Shown: positions 16,765 through 24,957 of the stretch, piece after piece
How the letters are laid out: the number at the start of each line of letters is the position of its first letter
How positions within the stretch are numbered: the first letter of the stretch is position 1
From: an uncultured Christensenella sp.
GTDB lineage: Bacteria > Bacillota > Clostridia > Christensenellales > Borkfalkiaceae
Assembly: GCA_910577375.1 (NCBI GenBank)
Contig: CAJTLT010000001.1
Coordinates: forward strand, 54,952 to 118,951
Direction of reading: 5' to 3'
DNA length: 64,000 bases
The notes under the pieces: model-generated
The model's input: only the letters and a program-made list of their open reading frames with translations
Told to the model about the DNA's origin: nothing
The model's database searches: none
Translations under genes and position numbers: made by a program

Positions 16765-17004
16765 ATGTCAAAAATCCGACATATGCCGAATTTATCAGAA
16801 AACAATGAAATCAAAGATATAACGGAAATCGAGATAAGCGGAAAATTCGTTAAAGACAAACTGCAAAATTTTAAAAAAGCAATTAAAAATCCTTATTTGT
16901 TCCGTGTCAAGAACACACGCGTAAAAGTAGTGTTTTCAAACGCGCAGAATGCGCCGACGGTTGAAAATATTTTGGTAAATATTGCCTCTCGTTTTCAGGA
17001 ATGA
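16765..17004 (+). CDS. Small basic protein next to recombinase, possibly TnpW-like
   Basis: About 79 residues starting at ATG 16765 behind GCGGGG. The C-terminal half (LFRVKNTRVKVVFSN...TVENILVNIASRF) loosely resembles the small TnpW proteins that often precede serine recombinases in clostridial elements; I rely on memory for that. No membrane segment or enzyme motif is visible. Its place directly before the recombinase makes it a candidate accessory or directionality factor. That role is inference. Confidence 0.55.
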   Translation: MSKIRHMPNLSENNEIKDITEIEISGKFVKDKLQNFKKAIKNPYLFRVKNTRVKVVFSNAQNAPTVENILVNIASRFQE

Positions 17005-17052
17005 TTTAATTGCAAAAATTATCGTTATCTTTTAAAATTAAAGAGTGTTAAA

Positions 17053-18765
17053 GTGCCTCGGTCCGCAATCAGCGTACATATGGCAAGAAAAAGCAAATAT
17101 CTAACTGTACAGCCCGAAGAATTTTCGGAAAAGGAATACAAAGCGGGGCTGTATATAAGGCTTTCCCGTGAAGACGGAGACAAAATAGAAAGCGAAAGTA
17201 TTTCCTCGCAGAAAGCAATTCTCGAAAAGTTTGCCTCGGAAAATCCTTCGGTTTCTCTTTACGATTATTATATAGACGACGGTTTCAGCGGAACGGATTT
17301 TGAACGTCCCGCTTTTAAGCGTATGATTGCTGACGTTACGGCGCGTAAAATTAATTGCGTGATAGTAAAAGATTTATCGCGTTTCGGCAGAAATTATGTT
17401 GAAGCCGGAAAATATCTTGAAACCGTATTTCCGCTTTTCGGGGTTCGCTTTATTTCCGTTAACGACAATATAGACGGCGCGGAAAATCCTTCTTCGTTAA
17501 ACAGCGTTATAGTTCCGTTTAAAAATATCATAAACGACGAATATTGCCGCGATATATCAATGAAAGTGCGCAGCGCTCTCGATATCCGCCGCAGACAAGG
17601 CAAATTTATAGGTTCTTTCGCGCCTTACGGCTACAAAAAAGCTGCAAACGACCACAATAAACTTGTTATCGACGAAGAAGCGGCGCAAATCGTGCGGTTT
17701 ATTTTTGAAAAATTTTTGCACGGTTACGGGATTCTGTCTATAGCGCGGCTTCTTAACGAACGCGGAGTAAAAAACCCATCGGCTTATAAAGTCGGGAAAG
17801 GTTATAATTGCAGGGCGGCGAACAATATGGCGGGCGGTCTTTGGTGTGATTCCACGGTGCGCAGAATTCTGACGAACGAGCTTTATATCGGCAACCTCGT
17901 GCAGAAAAAAAACGAGGTGATAAGTTACAAAATACACACGGCAAAACCCGTGAGCGAAAAAAACCGCATAACAGTTGAAAACACTCACGAGCCGATTATT
18001 TTAAAATCAGATTTTGAAAAAGTAAAATCTTTGTTGAAGCGCGATACGCGCACAAGTCCGAATAATAAAGAGTTATCGGTTTTTGCGGGGTTTATAAAAT
18101 GCGCGGACTGCGGGCGCGCGATGCAGAAACGCACCGTTAAGCAATCTTATAAAATCTACGATTATTATGTATGCCCCACGTACCGCAAATCAAAAGGAAA
18201 ATTTTGCACAAAACACGCAATAAGATTAGACGCGTTAGAACAAGCCGTGCTTGTTTTTCTTAATAAATATATTGCCGTTGCGGTTGATTTTGAAAGATTG
18301 ATTGAAAAAATCAACAAAGCGCGCAGAATGGGCGGAAAATCCAAACGGCTGAATTCCGAACTCGTTTCGAAAAAACGTGAAAAGGAACGCGCCCAAAAAA
18401 TTTTAACGGATTTATATCCAGATTATAAAAACGGACTTTTATCGCGCGAAAGCTACCTTGCCTTAAAACAAAAATACGAGGAAGAAACTGTCCGCACGGG
18501 CGAGGCGATAGAGCGTCTTAAAGCCGAAATTTACTCTTTTGAAAACGGCTTTGAGGCGGAAAACGAATTTGTTGCGGTTTTCAAAAAATTCAAAGGTATT
18601 AAAAAACTTAACCGCACTATAATGACAGAGCTTGTAGATAATATTTTTGTCCGCGAAGGCGGCGATATCGAAATCCATATGAAGTGTAAAGACGCGTTTC
18701 TTTACGTTGAAGAGTTTATAGAGCAAAATAAAAACGAAGAAACAAACCCCAAAGAAACCGCTTAA
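17053..18765 (+). CDS. Large serine recombinase
   Basis: A 570-residue site-specific recombinase. The catalytic resolvase domain (residues 30-180) has the nucleophile Ser38 in LYIRLSRED, FSGTDFERPAF and the KDLSRFGRNY motif. A recombinase domain follows (APYGYKK...ILSIARLLNERGVKNPS), then a zinc ribbon with CxxC (KCADCGRAM and later CPTYRKSKGKFC), then a long coiled coil. This order is standard for large serine integrases. GTG 17053 or ATG 17080 may be the start. It ends 40 bp before the right core, as integrases of such elements usually do, and is the best candidate for excising the element from spoVAD. Confidence 0.95.
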   Translation: MPRSAISVHMARKSKYLTVQPEEFSEKEYKAGLYIRLSREDGDKIESESISSQKAILEKFASENPSVSLYDYYIDDGFSGTDFERPAFKRMIADVTARKINCVIVKDLSRFGRNYVEAGKYLETVFPLFGVRFISVNDNIDGAENPSSLNSVIVPFKNIINDEYCRDISMKVRSALDIRRRQGKFIGSFAPYGYKKAANDHNKLVIDEEAAQIVRFIFEKFLHGYGILSIARLLNERGVKNPSAYKVGKGYNCRAANNMAGGLWCDSTVRRILTNELYIGNLVQKKNEVISYKIHTAKPVSEKNRITVENTHEPIILKSDFEKVKSLLKRDTRTSPNNKELSVFAGFIKCADCGRAMQKRTVKQSYKIYDYYVCPTYRKSKGKFCTKHAIRLDALEQAVLVFLNKYIAVAVDFERLIEKINKARRMGGKSKRLNSELVSKKREKERAQKILTDLYPDYKNGLLSRESYLALKQKYEEETVRTGEAIERLKAEIYSFENGFEAENEFVAVFKKFKGIKKLNRTIMTELVDNIFVREGGDIEIHMKCKDAFLYVEEFIEQNKNEETNPKETA

Positions 18766-18781
18766 ATTTTTTTTAAAATCA

Positions 18782-18812
18782 TATGGTGTTTAATTGACAT
18801 TTTCCCCCGCCG
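18782..18812 (+). repeat. Right attachment site (attR) of spoVAD element
   Basis: Core CCCGCCG at 18806-18812 matches the left core. TATGGTGTT (18782-18790), 15 bases inside the core, is the inverse of AACACCATA at the left end. Recombination between the cores restores the spoVAD reading frame. Confidence 0.75.
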
Positions 18813-19189
18813 CGGCAGACACCATAATGCAGCATCTTAAAGATACGGGAACATGCCCCGAAGACTACGATATGATTTTAACAGGCGATTTGGGTGCGCT
18901 TGGCAGCCGTATCGTTAAAGATTTGTGCTGGGAAAAGGGGTTCGATATTTCTTCTAATCACGTTGACTGCGGGGAAATAGTATATAAAGTGATTGAAAAG
19001 GAATTTCAGGGAGGGAGCGGCGCGGGCTGTTCCGCAACCGTGCTGAATTCTTATATTCTAACTAAAATGAAAGCGGGGCTTTATAAACGCATACTTTTTG
19101 CCGCAACGGGCGCGTTGCTTTCAACCGTGTCTTCTGGGCAGGGCGAAAGTATTCCTTGTATAAGCCATGCGGTGCAGTTGGAGGTGTAA
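18806..19189 (+). CDS. spoVAD: SpoVAD, C-terminal part (resumes after element)
   Basis: From Pro at 18806 the frame encodes 127 residues of SpoVAD: PAAADTIMQHLKDTG, the YDMILTGDLGALGS motif, CGEIVYKVIEKEFQGGSGAGCSATVLNSYI and the C-terminal ATGALLSTVSSGQGESIPCISHA. It has no start or ribosome site of its own; an in-frame TTG at 18794 lies in element DNA. It can give SpoVAD only after the element leaves. It ends just before spoVAE, with GGAGGTG overlapping its last codons. Confidence 0.95.
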   Translation, partial: PAAADTIMQHLKDTGTCPEDYDMILTGDLGALGSRIVKDLCWEKGFDISSNHVDCGEIVYKVIEKEFQGGSGAGCSATVLNSYILTKMKAGLYKRILFAATGALLSTVSSGQGESIPCISHAVQLEV

Positions 19190-19190
19190 A

Positions 19191-19589
19191 TTGTTCGGCG
19201 CAGAATTTTCAAACGAAGTTTTGGATATATTTTTACAGTTTTTAAAAGCGTTTGCGGTAGGCGGCGGAATTTGCCTCATAGCGCAGATTATAATAAACTT
19301 CACCGACCTTACCGCGGGTAAAATATTGGTTTATTTTATGCTTGCGGGAGTGGTGCTTACGGCTATAGGGGTATATCAGCCGCTTGTCGATTTTGCGGGC
19401 GCAGGGGCAACCGTTCCCATTTCCGGTTTCGGTTATCTTCTTGCAAACGGCGCAATGCGCGGCGCGGAAAAGGGCTTTTTCTCTGCGATTACCGGGTCTC
19501 TCAGCGCGGCGAGCGCGGGCGTAACCGCTGCGGTTGTATTTGCCTTTTTAATGGCTTTGATTTTTAAATCAAGAACCAAACGCAACTGA
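19191..19589 (+). CDS. spoVAE: Stage V sporulation protein AE
   Basis: SpoVAE (SpoVAEb type) is a membrane subunit of the SpoVA dipicolinate channel. About 132 residues, four hydrophobic segments, and the conserved VDFAGAGATVPISGFGYLLANGAM match the family. I place the start at TTG 19191, right after the spoVAD stop and four bases behind GGAGGTG; an upstream ATG at 19167 lies within spoVAD and lacks a site. In the unexcised state any transcript from the spoVAC side must cross the whole element to reach it. Confidence 0.93.
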   Translation: MFGAEFSNEVLDIFLQFLKAFAVGGGICLIAQIIINFTDLTAGKILVYFMLAGVVLTAIGVYQPLVDFAGAGATVPISGFGYLLANGAMRGAEKGFFSAITGSLSAASAGVTAAVVFAFLMALIFKSRTKRN

Positions 19590-19602
19590 CATACAATATT
19601 AT

Positions 19603-20271
19603 ATGTCAGCTAAAAGACGGAACAAAAAATTCAGACGTTTCAAAGTGTTCGTCGTGATATTTTGTCTTGTTATAATCGGGGTTTTGATTTATTTTCAGCG
19701 CAACGTAACGCGCGTGCTAATTTCGATAAGCGAAGCGACCATCCGCTCGATAACAACGGTTGCCGTAAACGACGCGATTTATTACACGCTCAACGACACA
19801 ATGCGTTATGAAGATTTGATTGCGATTGAGCGCGACGGAGAGGGTAACGTAACTTCCATTACGACAGACAGTTTGAAAATAAACAGAATTGCCCGCGATA
19901 CAGCCTATCTTTCACAGGAAAATTTAACCAAAATGAGCGCAGAGGGCATAATGGTGCCGATAGGCGCGCTCACGGGCGTAGAGGCTTTGGCGGGTTTCGG
20001 TACTAAAATAAATATTAAGATAATACCTATCTCAAATGTTGAATGCCGATTTGTTTCAAAATTTACCGACGCGGGAATAAACCAGACCAAACATTCTTTG
20101 TATCTTGAAATCGTATCCGATATTTCTATAATTCTTCCGTCGAAAAGCACTAATCTGGCTTCCACGATAGAGGTTTTGATTTGCGAAAGCGTTATCGCGG
20201 GTAAAATCCCGGATACATATCTTCAGGCTTCGCTTGCGAACGGCGGAGCGGCTCTCGTGCCTAAAAACTGA
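19603..20271 (+). CDS. yunB: Sporulation protein YunB
   Basis: The 222-residue protein has a basic N-terminus, one membrane anchor (residues 14-28) and an external domain. Family features are IRSITTVAVNDAIYYTL, GEGNVTSITTDSLKINRIA and the late VPIGALTGVEALAGFGTKINIKIIPI. YunB is a sigma-E sporulation protein of unclear biochemical role. It follows spoVAE by 13 bases and closes the sporulation cluster before a terminator. Confidence 0.9.
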   Translation: MSAKRRNKKFRRFKVFVVIFCLVIIGVLIYFQRNVTRVLISISEATIRSITTVAVNDAIYYTLNDTMRYEDLIAIERDGEGNVTSITTDSLKINRIARDTAYLSQENLTKMSAEGIMVPIGALTGVEALAGFGTKINIKIIPISNVECRFVSKFTDAGINQTKHSLYLEIVSDISIILPSKSTNLASTIEVLICESVIAGKIPDTYLQASLANGGAALVPKN

Positions 20272-20274
20272 AAA

Positions 20275-20310
20275 ACCCCGCGCGGCGGTCTGCCGCGCGG
20301 GGTTTTTTTA
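20275..20310. terminator. Bidirectional terminator between yunB and pheT
   Basis: The stem ACCCCGCGCGGC/GCCGCGCGGGGT has A-rich and T-rich flanks, ending both convergent transcripts. Confidence 0.9.
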
Positions 20311-20319
20311 AAAATGAAA

Positions 20320-22731
20320 TTATCTTAAATCGATATTGAGTTTGTATTTAAGATTATTTAAAATCTTTTTAACAAAACTGTCCGCTTTGTTTTCAATCGG
20401 CTCGTCTTTCGGCGTGAAAGTAATTTTAAACGCCATAGACTTTTTGCCGCTTTCAACCTGAGAACCTATATAAACGTCAAACAGCTTAACGTCCGTAACG
20501 TATTTGCAGGCAGAATATATTTCCTTTTCTATTTCGGCGCATGTAGTGGATTTATCGCAGGTTAGCGCAAGGTCGCGCGTGATTTCCGCAAATTTTGAGA
20601 TAGGAATATATCTGAATTGTTTTGCGTGCTTTTTAAGCTCGTCATAATCTATTTCCGCAACGTATGCAAAACGTTCCAACGCAAGCTCCTGCGAAATTTC
20701 GGGCGACAGCATGCCGAGATATCCTATCTCATCGCCGTCGCACAAAATTCTTGCGCAAATTCCGGGGTGAAGGAAGGGCTTTTCGCAAGGCTCGTACTCG
20801 AATTTAGTGTTGAGATTTTCGGCTATGCTTTCGGTAATTCCTTTAAGGTCGAAAAAGTCGTATTTGCCCCATATACCGAGGGCAATCATAGGTTTTTCTT
20901 CGGGGAAATCGCTTAAAGGCAGCTGTTCCGCAAGATAAATTTTGCTTATTTCAAACAGTTTGCCCGCCATATTTCCGCGCCTTAAATTGCGCACGATAAC
21001 GTTTACCATAGACGGCGCAAGCGTAGTGCGCATAATTGACAAGTCTTCCGATATGGGGTTCAAAATTTTAATCGCTTTGCGCTCTTTCGCGTCGGGCGCG
21101 AAGTGCAGCATATCCAAATCTTTTTGTGAATAGAAAGAATACGTTGAAATTTCATACAGCCCTTTGCTTACAAGGCAGTCTTTCAATTTGTTTTCCGCTT
21201 TTTGTTCGTCGGTAAAACCGCCGTTGGTAATCGTTGCGGAGGGGAGGAACGTACTCTTTATATTGTCGTATCCGTAAAAACGTATAATTTCTTCTGCGAT
21301 ATCGGGATATCCGTCTATATCTTCACGGTAATCTGGAACGGTAATATCAAGGTTATCGTCGTTTAAAACCGTTTTAAAATTAAGGTTTTTAAGGATTTTA
21401 ACCATATCCTTCGCGGGTACTTCAATCCCTAAAAGCGCGTTGATTTTTGAAACGCTCACCGTCATTTTTTTGCCTTTGGCGCGGGAATATGATGTGGTTA
21501 CGTCAATATGCATATCGGTAACCGTGCCGCATTGAAGTTCTTCTATAAGATGAAGCGCGCGTTTCATCGCTTTTTCCGTTGTGTATTCGTTTACGCCTTT
21601 TTCAAACAGAGCGGAGGAATCGGTGTGCTGACCAAGAGCGCGCGCCGTTTTTCTGACGCTGTCGCGCGCGAATTTCGCCGCCTCGAACAAAACTTCGCAA
21701 GTATCGTCTTTTATTTCGCTGTTAAGTCCGCCCATTACGCCGGCAAGAGCAACGGGTTTTTCTGCGTCGCAGATTACAAGATTTTCACGGCTGAGTTTAA
21801 ATTCGTTTTCGTCCAAAGTAACGATTTTCTCACCGTCGTTAGCGCGGCGCACAATGACTTCGCGTCCGGAAAGCGTTCTCAAATCAAACGCGTGCATAGG
21901 CTGACCCATTTCCAGAAGTATAAAATTCGTGATATCTACAATATTCGAAATCGAGTGCAAACCGCAAAGCGCGAGTCTTTTTCTGAGCCACGCGGGGGAG
22001 GGGGCGCATTTCACGTTTGTAACATAATGACCGATGTATCTGGGGCATATATCCGGGGCTAAGTCGGAAATTTTTATTTTTTCATACTTTCCTTTAACCG
22101 CGGTATAGCCGTAATCAGGCTCTTTTAATTTCTTGCCTAAAACTGCGGCGACTTCCCGCGCGATTCCCAAAATGCTTTGGCAGTCGGGGCGGTTCGCCGT
22201 TACGCCTATATCGAAAATGTAATCGTCAAGTCCGACTATGGGTTTAACGTCCTCGCCGTTTATGCTGTCGGAGGGGAGAAGCAAAAGCCCGCAATATCCT
22301 GCGCCTTCATATAAATCTTCGTTAAGGCCGAGCTCGATTCCCGAACATAACATGCCTTCGGATTCTATTCCGCGCAGTTTACCTTTTTTAATTGTCATTA
22401 CGCCTTCAATCGTAACGTGGTCCTTTGCCGTTGAATATACGGTTGCTCCGACAAGAGCACAAGGAGCTTTAATTCCTTTTTTTACGTTATCCGCGCCGCA
22501 GCAAATCTGAAAAATTCCCTTGTTTCCGCAATCGACTTTGCAAACTGAAAGATGCGTTCCTTCCAACGGCTCGCATTCGATAACTTCGCCTACGACCACT
22601 CCGGAAATATCCTTGCCCAAATCTATTAATTCTTCAACTTCAAACCCGCAGGAAAAGAGCTTTGTTTGCAATTCCTCTGCGGTAACGTCTATATCAACGT
22701 AATCTTTAAGCCAACTTAAAGGTGCTTTCAT
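20320..22731 (-). CDS. pheT: Phenylalanyl-tRNA synthetase beta subunit
   Basis: A full-length 803-residue PheT. The N-terminal EMAP-type tRNA-binding domain (residues 40-150, VVGEVIECEPLEGTHLSVCKVDCG) is followed by the B3/B4 editing domain, B5, the catalytic-like core and the C-terminal ferredoxin-fold anticodon-binding domain. With PheS it forms the alpha2-beta2 enzyme that charges tRNA-Phe. It follows pheS by 10 bases on the minus strand and is controlled by the T-box upstream of pheS. Confidence 0.97.
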   Translation of the reverse strand: MKAPLSWLKDYVDIDVTAEELQTKLFSCGFEVEELIDLGKDISGVVVGEVIECEPLEGTHLSVCKVDCGNKGIFQICCGADNVKKGIKAPCALVGATVYSTAKDHVTIEGVMTIKKGKLRGIESEGMLCSGIELGLNEDLYEGAGYCGLLLLPSDSINGEDVKPIVGLDDYIFDIGVTANRPDCQSILGIAREVAAVLGKKLKEPDYGYTAVKGKYEKIKISDLAPDICPRYIGHYVTNVKCAPSPAWLRKRLALCGLHSISNIVDITNFILLEMGQPMHAFDLRTLSGREVIVRRANDGEKIVTLDENEFKLSRENLVICDAEKPVALAGVMGGLNSEIKDDTCEVLFEAAKFARDSVRKTARALGQHTDSSALFEKGVNEYTTEKAMKRALHLIEELQCGTVTDMHIDVTTSYSRAKGKKMTVSVSKINALLGIEVPAKDMVKILKNLNFKTVLNDDNLDITVPDYREDIDGYPDIAEEIIRFYGYDNIKSTFLPSATITNGGFTDEQKAENKLKDCLVSKGLYEISTYSFYSQKDLDMLHFAPDAKERKAIKILNPISEDLSIMRTTLAPSMVNVIVRNLRRGNMAGKLFEISKIYLAEQLPLSDFPEEKPMIALGIWGKYDFFDLKGITESIAENLNTKFEYEPCEKPFLHPGICARILCDGDEIGYLGMLSPEISQELALERFAYVAEIDYDELKKHAKQFRYIPISKFAEITRDLALTCDKSTTCAEIEKEIYSACKYVTDVKLFDVYIGSQVESGKKSMAFKITFTPKDEPIENKADSFVKKILNNLKYKLNIDLR

Positions 22732-22741
22732 ATCTTTCTCC

Positions 22742-23764
22742 TTATCCCTTGAACTGTTTCAAAAAGCGGACGTCTCCTTCAAAAAGGAGCTTCATATTGT
22801 TGATTCCGTATTTAAGCATCGCAATGCGTTCGATACCCATTCCGAATGCAAAACCGCTGTATATATCGGGGTCTACGCCGCAGCCTTCAAGCACGCGGCG
22901 GTTAACCATGCCTGCGCCAAGAATTTCAATCCAGCCCGTTCCTTTGCAAAGTCTGCAGCCTTGTCCGCCGCATTCAAAGCAGCTGACGTCAACTTCAACC
23001 GAAGGTTCCGTAAAGGGGAAATAAGAGGGGCGCAGCCTTGTTTTTACGTTTCCGCCGAATATTTTGCGCGCGAACTCGTCAAGCATACCTTTTAAGTCGC
23101 AAAGCGTTATACCCTTGTCGACGACAAGTCCTTCCATTTGTGAAAACATAGGGGAGTGGGTGGCGTCGTCGTCGCTGCGGTAAACTTTTCCGGGGGAAAG
23201 TATTTTAATGGGCGGGTTTTTATTTTCCATAACCCGTATCTGTCCCGCGGAAGTCTGTGTGCGCAGCAGTAAGTCGTTTGAAATATAAAACGTGTCCTGC
23301 ATATCGCGCGCGGGATGGTCTGCGGGCGTGTTCAGGGCTGTAAAGTTATAATAGTCGTTTTCTATTTCGGGACCTTCGAACACCTCGAACCCCATACCCG
23401 AAAATATTGAAATAAGCTCGTTTCTTATAAGCGTATTGGGGTGGTACGCGCCGTTTTCCGTTGTGCGGGCAGGTAAAGTGACGTCGATTTTTTCGTCGGA
23501 GTACTTCTTTTTAAGTTCGAATTCTTTAAGCTTTTGCTCTATGGAAGAAAATCTTTCTTCCGTCCACTGGCGTAAAGCGTTTAAAAGCTTACCCATAGAA
23601 GGGCGCTCTTCGGGGGGTATGTCGCGCATATTTTTCATAAGCGCGGAAATTTCCCCCGTTCTGCCTAAAAAGCGCATTTTGATTTCCTGTAAAGTTTTTG
23701 AGGATTGCACGTCTTTTACGGCTTCGTCAATGCTCTTTTCTATTTCGTCTATTTTTTTCTGCAT
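22742..23764 (-). CDS. pheS: Phenylalanyl-tRNA synthetase alpha subunit
   Basis: The 340-residue catalytic subunit has the N-terminal coiled coil that contacts tRNA and class II motifs: GMGFEVFEGPEIENDYYNFTALN, HPARDMQDTFY, and the motif-3 FAFGMGIERIAMLKYG. The ATG has AAGGTG upstream. First gene of pheST. Confidence 0.97.
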   Translation of the reverse strand: MQKKIDEIEKSIDEAVKDVQSSKTLQEIKMRFLGRTGEISALMKNMRDIPPEERPSMGKLLNALRQWTEERFSSIEQKLKEFELKKKYSDEKIDVTLPARTTENGAYHPNTLIRNELISIFSGMGFEVFEGPEIENDYYNFTALNTPADHPARDMQDTFYISNDLLLRTQTSAGQIRVMENKNPPIKILSPGKVYRSDDDATHSPMFSQMEGLVVDKGITLCDLKGMLDEFARKIFGGNVKTRLRPSYFPFTEPSVEVDVSCFECGGQGCRLCKGTGWIEILGAGMVNRRVLEGCGVDPDIYSGFAFGMGIERIAMLKYGINNMKLLFEGDVRFLKQFKG

Positions 23765-23785
23765 CTTTCACCTTCCGATTAAAAA

Positions 23786-24031
23786 TAAAAAAGCCCTATG
23801 AAAACCATAGGGCGAAATTTCGCGGTACCACCTAAATTCGCGGCATAAAAGCCGCCTTAATCAACCCCTTTACGCGGAGAAACGGAATAAACTACTCGTA
23901 AAACCTTTCGCAAATTCGGCTCGCGAGTGAATACCGCTTTATCCCGATGGAAAACCTTTCAGCCGTTTTCGGATTTTCCTCTCTGAAAAGGGATTTTATA
24001 AGCGTCTGTCTCGGTCACAGCCTTTAAAATT
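23786..24031 (-). promoter_or_regulatory. T-box riboswitch controlling pheST
   Basis: The minus-strand leader contains the T-box core (AGGTGGTACCGCG at 23821-23833) followed by an intrinsic terminator (GCCCTATG/CATAGGGC, then six T, 23787-23813). Upstream sequence folds into a long stem I. A TTC triplet at 23929-23931 in the 3' part is a plausible Phe specifier codon. Uncharged tRNA-Phe would stabilise the antiterminator and allow pheST transcription. Confidence 0.92.
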
Positions 24032-24037
24032 TCTTTA

Positions 24038-24066
24038 ATTATAATGCGTAAAAAAACCAAAGTCAA
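24038..24066 (-). promoter_or_regulatory. pheST promoter
   Basis: On the minus strand, TTGACT (24061-24066), 17-base spacer, TATAAT (24038-24043). Confidence 0.85.
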
Positions 24067-24116
24067 ACAATTTTACGAATTTGATTTCATTACTTGAATG
24101 ACGGCAATAAAAAGAC

Positions 24117-24224
24117 ATAAAAAAGAGTTGCAGTTTCGCCCTTTCGACTGACGGCGTATTACCCGCCCACTTTTTAATAAAGCCTGCCTCTTAAACGAGG
24201 TTATCTGCAACTCTGATGTAATAC
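24117..24224 (-). ncRNA. Unidentified structured small RNA
   Basis: The minus strand has a promoter, a compact structured region and a terminator, but no reading frame. GAGTTGCAG and CTGCAACTC close a roughly 100-nt domain and are followed by TTTTTT. Inside are hairpins CCTC-GTTTAA-GAGG and GGCG-GGTAATA-CGCC. The 5' GTATTAC can also pair with internal GTAATAC, giving an alternative fold. It ends before the pheS promoter, so it is an independent transcript. I do not recognise it as 6S, tmRNA or a known riboswitch. Confidence 0.65.
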
Positions 24225-24230
24225 GTAAGT

Positions 24231-24259
24231 AGTATAAGCAATTTTATTATTAAAGTCAA
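24231..24259 (-). promoter_or_regulatory. Promoter of the small RNA
   Basis: On the minus strand, TTGACT (24254-24259), 17 bases, TATACT (24231-24236). The 180 bases further right, up to fumB, are AT-rich with nothing else I can name. Confidence 0.75.
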
Positions 24260-24438
24260 ATTATATTAAAAAAAATTTTTTCGGTTTTCCTCGTTTTGTG
24301 TAATTTGCGAGGGAATAAAAATTATAATTTAAAAAATTGACGGCCGTTTCCTTATTATATCTCTCTATAGACTATTATATATATTTTTCTTTTCTTGTGG
24401 TTTAAATATTTCTTTCTTTGTAACTTTCTTTCTTGAAT

Positions 24439-24957
24439 TCAATAAATACTTCCGCCGAAAGAGTCGTAAGCAACAACCGCGGGGAAGTTTTTAACCTCCA
24501 AACGGTGAACTGCTTCCGATAAAAGGTCGGGGAACGCTATACATTCGCTCTTTGTGATTGCGTTTCCGTAAAGGGCTCCTGCGCCTCCGATTGCCGCAAA
24601 ATAAACGCTTTGGTTGCGGATAATTGCTTCGCGCACTTCGTTGTTCATTTCGCCTTTTCCTATAATTGCGCCCAAACCGATATCAAAAAGCCAGGGGGCA
24701 AAGCTTTCCATTCTGGCGGAAGTGGTTGGCCCGCAGCTTCCCGAAGCTTTATCGGTTTTGGCTGGGCAGGGCCCCGCATAATAAATAACCGCGTCTTTAA
24801 GTTCGAACGGAAGTTTTTCGTTTTTTTTCAGCATTTCGCAAATGCGTTTGTGCGCGCAGTCGCGTGCGGTAAGAATTACTCCGGAAAGACTTACGCTGTC
24901 GCCCGCCCGTAAATTTGCAATATCTTCTTTTTTAAGGGGTAAAGTAAGTTCTTTCAT
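24439..24957 (-). CDS. Class I fumarate hydratase, beta (C-terminal) subunit
   Basis: The 172-residue subunit carries the swivel domain of two-subunit iron-sulfur fumarases and tartrate dehydratases. Seen motifs are GDSVSLSGVILTARDCAHKRI, YYAGPCPAK, GPTTSARMESF and GLGAIIGKG. It overlaps the alpha gene by four bases. Fumarase is the likelier activity, converting fumarate and malate reversibly, but L-tartrate dehydratase cannot be excluded from sequence. Confidence 0.9.
   Translation of the reverse strand: MKELTLPLKKEDIANLRAGDSVSLSGVILTARDCAHKRICEMLKKNEKLPFELKDAVIYYAGPCPAKTDKASGSCGPTTSARMESFAPWLFDIGLGAIIGKGEMNNEVREAIIRNQSVYFAAIGGAGALYGNAITKSECIAFPDLLSEAVHRLEVKNFPAVVAYDSFGGSIY

Larger units (their letters stand above)
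10471..18812 (+). mobile_element. 8,342-bp recombinase element inserted in spoVAD
   Basis: The segment between the two CCCGCCG cores interrupts spoVAD at codon 206. It encodes a GlmU-C-like protein, GlmM, GlmS, a CapD-type dehydratase, a 79-residue basic protein and a large serine recombinase that ends 40 bp from the right core. No phage structural, plasmid or transposase genes are present. This is the layout of skin-like sporulation elements, where a serine recombinase excises the insert to rebuild a sporulation gene. Two features differ from the known cases: the target is spoVAD, normally a forespore (sigma-G) gene rather than a mother-cell gene, and the cargo is central amino-sugar metabolism. 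Regulated excision is inference; the in-frame junction and att repeats are read directly. Confidence 0.85.

Noticed and set aside
17053..18765. The serine recombinase as the invertase for the 45.9-kb inverted repeats
   Set aside because: The 17-bp repeats share nothing with the element's CCCGCCG core or its arms, so there is no sequence link.
18794..18805. TTG as an independent start for the right part of spoVAD
   Set aside because: It lies in element DNA, lacks a ribosome site, and would give a protein without the SpoVAD N-terminus.
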